Shown one piece after another: positions 13,321 through 16,500 of a stretch of 16,500 nt of DNA (position 1 is its first letter; every line of letters starts with the position of its first letter). The notes below the pieces were generated by a model. That model made no database searches. It saw nothing but the letters and a program-made list of their open reading frames with translations, and was not told the origin of the DNA. The stretch lies in contig SKQI01000200.1 in the NCBI GenBank assembly GCA_007119095.1, forward strand, positions 1 through 16,500, given 5' to 3'. The stretch comes from Wenzhouxiangella sp. (lineage in GTDB: Bacteria; Pseudomonadota; Gammaproteobacteria; Xanthomonadales; Wenzhouxiangellaceae). The translations under genes were made by a program, and so were the position numbers.

Positions 13321-15198
13321 ATGAACGTAAACAGCCAGCTGGAGCAACTCGTGGAGAAGGCCCTGGAAAAGGTCGGGCCGCATATTGTGCTTGGGCTTCC
13401 GCTGGGGCTTGGCAAGCCCAATCGACTGGTCAATGCCTTCTATGAGCGGGCCAAGGCTGATGCCGACGTGCGACTGGATATCGTCACCGCCCTGAGTCTG
13501 GATATCCCGCAGCCTGGTCACTGGCTGGAAGCACGCCTGATGGGCCCCATCATTGAGCGTCAGTTCGGCCAGGATTATCCGCGTCTGGCCTACCAGGTTG
13601 ATCTTGGCGACAACGGTTTACCGGACAATGTGACCCTGACCGAATTCTATTTCCAGTCCGGGGCCGCGCTGGGCAAGCCTTTGCTGCAACGCCGATACAT
13701 CTCTTCGAATTACACCCATGTGGCGCGTGACCTGGTGGACCGGGGGATCAATGTCACCGCCCAGCTCGTCGCCGGACCGGATCGGGACGGTCAGTACAGC
13801 CTGTCCTGCAACCCGGATGTCAGTCTTGACCTGATGCGCCTGCTCAAGGCGCTGCCTGAGCGCAAGGTCATGAGCTTCGCCCAGGTTCATCCGGAACTGC
13901 CGTTCATGCATGGCGATGCGCTCGTAGCGCCCGAGTTTTTTGATCAGATCATCGAGCAGAATCCCGATCAGCCGTTATTTGGCCTGCCGCCCATGCCGGT
14001 GTCGCTGCAGGATCATGCCGTGGGCTTTCATGCCAGCCGCCTGGTGGCAGATGGCGGGACGCTGCAGATCGGCATTGGCTCGCTCAGTGATGCGCTGGTT
14101 CACAGCCTGATCCTTCGGCATCAGCGCCCCGACGAACATCGCCAGTTTCGTGACCGGCTAACCATGAAGCCATGCAGTCTCGAGGCCGAGGGCACGTTCG
14201 ATGAGGGTTTGTACGGTGCCAGCGAGATGTTCATGGATGGCTTCATGCATCTGTACCAGGCCGGCATCCTCAAGCGCGAGGTCTTTGATGATCTTGAGCT
14301 GCAGCAGCGCTCCAATGCTGGTGAGACCCTGGCCGAAAGCGGCAGCGGCGCGTTGATGGACGGCGGCTTTTTTCTTGGCAGCAGCGCGTTTTATCAGTTC
14401 TTGCGCGAGCTTGATGACCAGGAACGACCGCGCTTCCGAATGCATGGCGTGGGCCGGATCAACCAGCTCTACGGCGGTTCCGAGGCGCTGGAGATTGCCC
14501 AACGACGTCATGCCCGTTTCATCAATACCTGCATGATGGTGACGGCGACGGGTGCGGCGGTTTCCGATGGCCTGGCTGATCACCAGCTGGTTTCTGGCGT
14601 TGGTGGGCAATACAACTTTGTGGCCATGGCGCATGCGATGGCAGACGGTCGCTCGGCCCTGATGCTGCGCGCCGCGCGCGGCAGCGGTGATGATCGGCGC
14701 TCCAATATTGTCTGGGAATATCCGCACGTGACGATACCGCGTCACTTGCGAGACCTGGTCGTCACCGAGTACGGCATCGCCGATTTGCGCGGCAAGACAG
14801 ACGAAGAATGCATCCAGGCGCTGGTCTGCATCATGGAAGCGCCGTTTCAGGACGAGCTGGTTGAACGTGCCAAAAGCGCCGGCAAGCTCGCCCGGTCGTG
14901 GCAGGTGCCTGACAACGCTCGGGCCAACACGCCCGAGGCGTTGCGCGCGCATTTTCAGGCTGAACGCGATCGCTTCCCCAATTACCCCTACGGAAGCGAT
15001 TTCACCGAGATCGAGCAACGCCTGATCCCGGCATTGAAACGACTCAAGGACTTGAGCGCCAGCAAACCCCGGCTGCTGCGCGCCGCTTTTTCCGGCCGGC
15101 CCGCTGAGCATCCGAAGGCGCTGGCCCGTCTGGGCCTGGACAAGCCCGCCAATCTGAAGGAGCGGCTTTACGCTCGCTTGGTCGCCGCGGTGCTCTGA
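13321..15198 (+). CDS. Acetyl-CoA hydrolase/transferase family protein (long form)
   Basis: A 625-residue family I CoA-transferase/hydrolase, cytosolic, expected to move CoA between acetyl-CoA and another carboxylate or to hydrolyse acyl-CoA. The catalytic glutamate is probably Glu302 in LYGASEMFMDGF (297-308), which matches the H/A-S-E-x-x-x-D-G motif of acetate CoA-transferases. GVGGQYNF and VVTEYGIADLRGKTDEE further on are the C-terminal-domain signatures, the first being the oxyanion/CoA glycine loop. It is about 100-200 residues longer than Cat1/AarC-type enzymes, with an extra C-terminal helical region (about 520-625). No strong ribosome site precedes ATG 13321. The 3' end overlaps the convergent alpha/beta hydrolase by 31 bases. 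Confidence 0.9.
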   Translation: MNVNSQLEQLVEKALEKVGPHIVLGLPLGLGKPNRLVNAFYERAKADADVRLDIVTALSLDIPQPGHWLEARLMGPIIERQFGQDYPRLAYQVDLGDNGLPDNVTLTEFYFQSGAALGKPLLQRRYISSNYTHVARDLVDRGINVTAQLVAGPDRDGQYSLSCNPDVSLDLMRLLKALPERKVMSFAQVHPELPFMHGDALVAPEFFDQIIEQNPDQPLFGLPPMPVSLQDHAVGFHASRLVADGGTLQIGIGSLSDALVHSLILRHQRPDEHRQFRDRLTMKPCSLEAEGTFDEGLYGASEMFMDGFMHLYQAGILKREVFDDLELQQRSNAGETLAESGSGALMDGGFFLGSSAFYQFLRELDDQERPRFRMHGVGRINQLYGGSEALEIAQRRHARFINTCMMVTATGAAVSDGLADHQLVSGVGGQYNFVAMAHAMADGRSALMLRAARGSGDDRRSNIVWEYPHVTIPRHLRDLVVTEYGIADLRGKTDEECIQALVCIMEAPFQDELVERAKSAGKLARSWQVPDNARANTPEALRAHFQAERDRFPNYPYGSDFTEIEQRLIPALKRLKDLSASKPRLLRAAFSGRPAEHPKALARLGLDKPANLKERLYARLVAAVL

Positions 15199-16037
15199 TA
15201 CCAGTTGGCAATGGCCTTGGCGCCGGCTGCGGTCTCCTGCATCCAGCTGTAGTGATCGGCCTTGTCGCCGGGATGCGCCGGGGTGACGGTGACCACACTG
15301 TGGTCGCAGCTCGGCATGGTGCCTATTAGCCATTGCAGGGAATCCTGCGGTACGAACCAGTCCCTGGACAGGCGCAGGCCCAGCACTGGAAGTTTGAGTT
15401 CGGCCAGTGCCGATTGCAGGTCGAAATCCATGTCGGGTAGGGCATAGGAGCCAGTGCGACCGGTGCGGCACCAGTCGCCAATCACTCGGCGCGCTTCGCG
15501 CCCGGCAAAACCCAACTGCCGACCCGGATAGTGACCAACCAACGCAGCTACCATCGGCATGAATGAAAACACCCCGCGCAGCACCCAGCGCTGGTGCAAC
15601 GGGAAGCTGCGCCAATAGGGCGCGCCACCGGCAACGATGACCAGGCCGGCCGCTGATCGCGGCTGTCTGGCCGCGACCAGGCAGGCCAGCTGCGAACCCA
15701 GGCTGTGCCCTCCCAAAAGCAAGCGCTCACCGCCGCTGTGCTCGTCAAGCGCATCCAGCGCCGCCAGCAGATCCAGCTCGATCAATTCCCGGTAGCCCCA
15801 GTCCACGCCGCGCCCGGCGCGCAGGCTGGAAGCACCGAGGCCACGCCATTCATGAATGAAGGTCTCGATGCCGTGCCAGGCCAGGCTTTTGGCAAAGCCG
15901 ATGTACTGGCGCGCTGTCATGCCCATGCCGGGCAGGAACAACAATCTGCCGCGGCGATGTTCGGCCGGCACATGAATCAGGTCGAAGCGATGTTGGTCGG
16001 CCGTGATGACCGGGATGACGGGTTGCTGGTGAGGCAT
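15168..16037 (-). CDS. Alpha/beta hydrolase fold protein
   Basis: A 289-residue serine hydrolase of the alpha/beta fold, with no signal peptide. LLFLPGMGMTARQY (32-45) carries the oxyanion loop, GGHSLGSQLA (109-118) the nucleophile elbow with Ser112, Asp226 in RLSRDWFVPQD (222-232) is the likely acid, and His262 in KADHYSW (259-265) the base. The segment from about 144 to 190 is an extra helical lid. The form resembles bacterial esterases or lysophospholipase-like proteins; the substrate is not predictable. It faces the acetyl-CoA hydrolase tail to tail and overlaps it by 31 bases. Upstream lies the only long gene-free stretch of the window. Confidence 0.88.
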   Translation of the reverse strand: MPHQQPVIPVITADQHRFDLIHVPAEHRRGRLLFLPGMGMTARQYIGFAKSLAWHGIETFIHEWRGLGASSLRAGRGVDWGYRELIELDLLAALDALDEHSGGERLLLGGHSLGSQLACLVAARQPRSAAGLVIVAGGAPYWRSFPLHQRWVLRGVFSFMPMVAALVGHYPGRQLGFAGREARRVIGDWCRTGRTGSYALPDMDFDLQSALAELKLPVLGLRLSRDWFVPQDSLQWLIGTMPSCDHSVVTVTPAHPGDKADHYSWMQETAAGAKAIANWYQSTAATKRA

Positions 16038-16140
16038 GGGGTGGTGGGCTGGGCTTGATCGGTGCGAGTGGAATGCGACCGCGCATGGTAGCGGATTGAG
16101 GGTAAGAAAATGAATGCTGGGCTTCGTTTTGGTTTGGGTC

Positions 16141-16219
16141 GCCGCCCTGGGGCGGTGAGTTTCGCTTCAGTTCGACGCGGTGGCGAGGCCTTCCGCGAAA
16201 CTCCCCACCCCAGGGCGGC
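16141..16219. repeat. Long imperfect inverted repeat (25-base arms, 29-base loop)
   Basis: The arms at 16141-16165 and 16195-16219 are reverse complements at 23 of 25 positions. The left arm begins GCCGCCCTGGGGCGG and ends GAGTTTCGC; the right arm begins GCGAAACTCC and ends CAGGGCGGC. The 29-base loop is 16166-16194. There is no T-run after either arm, so it is not a standard intrinsic terminator. The form suits a dispersed palindromic element of the REP/MITE class or a structured RNA, both inference. Confidence 0.75.
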
Positions 16220-16251
16220 TTGCGGAGCTTGGTCTCAAAGAAGCCGCAAGC
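16218..16251. repeat. Second hairpin adjoining the long inverted repeat
   Basis: GCTTGCGG (16218-16225) pairs perfectly with CCGCAAGC (16244-16251). Inside it CTT (16228-16230) can also pair with AAG (16241-16243), bulging AG. It begins within two bases of the end of the larger repeat, so both hairpins may be parts of one element of about 111 bases. Confidence 0.5.
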
Positions 16252-16310
16252 TTCTGCTGACGCGCGGAGCCAACAGGGAAGGCAGACGAGAACTTGGAAG
16301 GACCACCAAA

Positions 16311-16367
16311 ATGACGAGGCCGAACTGCATTGGAGTATGTCGTGACTGGGCATTCAAAAACGACTGA
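16311..16367 (+). CDS. Possible 18-codon leader ORF before the alcohol dehydrogenase
   Basis: ATG 16311 has AAGGA (16298-16302) at a spacing of 8, a better site than either dehydrogenase start. It opens an 18-codon frame, MTRPNCIGVCRDWAFKND, ending with TGA at 16365-16367. The stop lies 10 bases before ATG 16378 of the dehydrogenase, a distance suited to translational coupling. The peptide has two cysteines spaced C-x3-C. There is no homology to lean on and chance frames of this size are common; it would conflict with use of GTG 16342 for the dehydrogenase. Confidence 0.25.
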   Translation: MTRPNCIGVCRDWAFKND

Positions 16368-16377
16368 CTCGGAAAGT

Positions 16378-16500
16378 ATGCGAGCGATGGTGTTGCGCCA
16401 GACCCGGGCGCTCGAGCGGGCCTCGCGGCCGCTGGAGGCGCTGGATTGGCCGCGACCAGTTCCCAGGGCGGACGAGGTGCTGATCAAGGTTCAGGTCTGC
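16378..16500 (+). CDS. Zinc-dependent alcohol dehydrogenase (MDR family), N-terminal part
   Basis: Only the first 41 codons are in the window. The protein begins MRAMVLRQTRALERASRPL and continues to ADEVLIKVQVC at the edge. The pattern M-R-A-M-V-L, then P-x-P-x-x-x-E-V-L-I-K-V-x-V-C, is the N-terminus of the medium-chain zinc-binding alcohol dehydrogenase family, and the last Cys would be the first of C-G-V-C with the catalytic zinc ligand. Start 16378 suits the family and has GGAAAG close by (spacing 4 or less). An in-frame GTG at 16342 with GGAG at a spacing of 6 would add 12 residues, MTGHSKTTDSES. The substrate cannot be judged from this fragment. Confidence 0.82.
   Translation, partial: MRAMVLRQTRALERASRPLEALDWPRPVPRADEVLIKVQVC

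Larger units (their letters stand above)
16038..16341. other. Gene-free stretch between alpha/beta hydrolase and alcohol dehydrogenase
   Basis: These 304 bases, the longest non-coding stretch in the window, separate divergent genes. They contain the long inverted repeat, the second hairpin and the possible leader ORF listed separately. I see no tRNA and no recognisable protein in the remainder. Open frames crossing the region on the minus strand (for example 16487-16167) have no recognisable domain and read through the palindrome. Confidence 0.6.

Noticed and set aside
13236..13433. N-terminal extension of the PLP enzyme to 13433
   Set aside because: The extra 66 residues precede the conserved LPTP start, look non-coding and would overlap the divergent acetyl-CoA hydrolase gene.
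14158..15615. Minus-strand open frame of 485 codons
   Set aside because: It is antisense to the acetyl-CoA hydrolase/transferase and out of frame with the alpha/beta hydrolase, with no recognisable domain.
16141..16251. Inverted repeats as an intrinsic terminator
   Set aside because: No run of T follows any arm on either strand, and the region lies between divergent genes, where no terminator is expected.
15850..16353. Minus-strand open frame across the gene-free stretch
   Set aside because: It reads through the palindromic element and out of frame into the alpha/beta hydrolase; composition and content give no sign of a real protein.
1..16500. tRNA, rRNA, CRISPR, insertion sequence, prophage
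   Set aside because: I looked for cloverleaf ends, regular repeats, transposase and phage motifs and saw none.
1..16500. A defence island or secondary-metabolite cluster
   Set aside because: No nuclease, helicase, toxin-antitoxin, polyketide or peptide-synthetase gene is present; the Sir2 protein is a full catalytic sirtuin with zinc ligands, not a Sir2-like NADase fused to a defence domain.

Overview
The window is GC-rich, densely packed chromosomal DNA of a gammaproteobacterium. The gene mix resembles the Xanthomonadales/Chromatiales side of the class (Wenzhouxiangella-like), but that placement is an impression from gene content, not a computed result. I recognise no phage, plasmid, insertion-sequence, CRISPR, rRNA or tRNA signal. 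Nearly every base lies in a plausible gene. I annotate 19 protein genes, two cut by the window edges, plus one possible 18-codon leader ORF.

Layout. At 1-1942 (minus) a secreted lipoprotein amidohydrolase is coupled by an ATGA overlap to a SixA-type histidine phosphatase that runs off the left edge. At 1994-4147 lie a DUF4112 membrane protein (+), a periplasmic YafK-type L,D-transpeptidase (-) and a polytopic membrane protein with a bacterial PH domain (+). At 4088-6797 (minus) a probable four-gene operon reads, in order of transcription: unknown 358-residue protein, SET-domain methyltransferase, small DUF4190 membrane protein, Sir2 deacylase. An ElaA-type GNAT acetyltransferase (6839-7330, +) diverges from it. 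At 7310-8881 are a DUF1232 protein with an Arg/Gly tail, a MAPEG membrane protein and an unrecognised 171-residue protein. At 8887-10248 (minus) a LEA14-like lipoprotein is followed by a NodB-fold deacetylase. At 10283-12095 (+) are a C-factor-like SDR and a DUF6502 protein with an unusually long leader. At 12099-16037 are a DSD1-type PLP enzyme (-), a long acetyl-CoA hydrolase/transferase (+) and an alpha/beta hydrolase (-). The only long non-coding stretch is 16038-16341. It holds a strong 25-base inverted repeat and a second hairpin, then a possible leader ORF before the start of a zinc-type alcohol dehydrogenase that runs off the right edge.

How it fits together. There is no single classical pathway. 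The most interesting group is 4088-7330, where a protein-lysine methyltransferase, a sirtuin and an acetyltransferase surround an unknown Cys/His-rich protein. The architecture is also notable: all six tail-to-tail gene pairs either overlap (14, 60, 21 and 31 bases) or are separated by only 3-5 bases, and several divergent pairs have start codons less than 100 bases apart. Antisense read-through and shared bidirectional promoters must therefore be common here.
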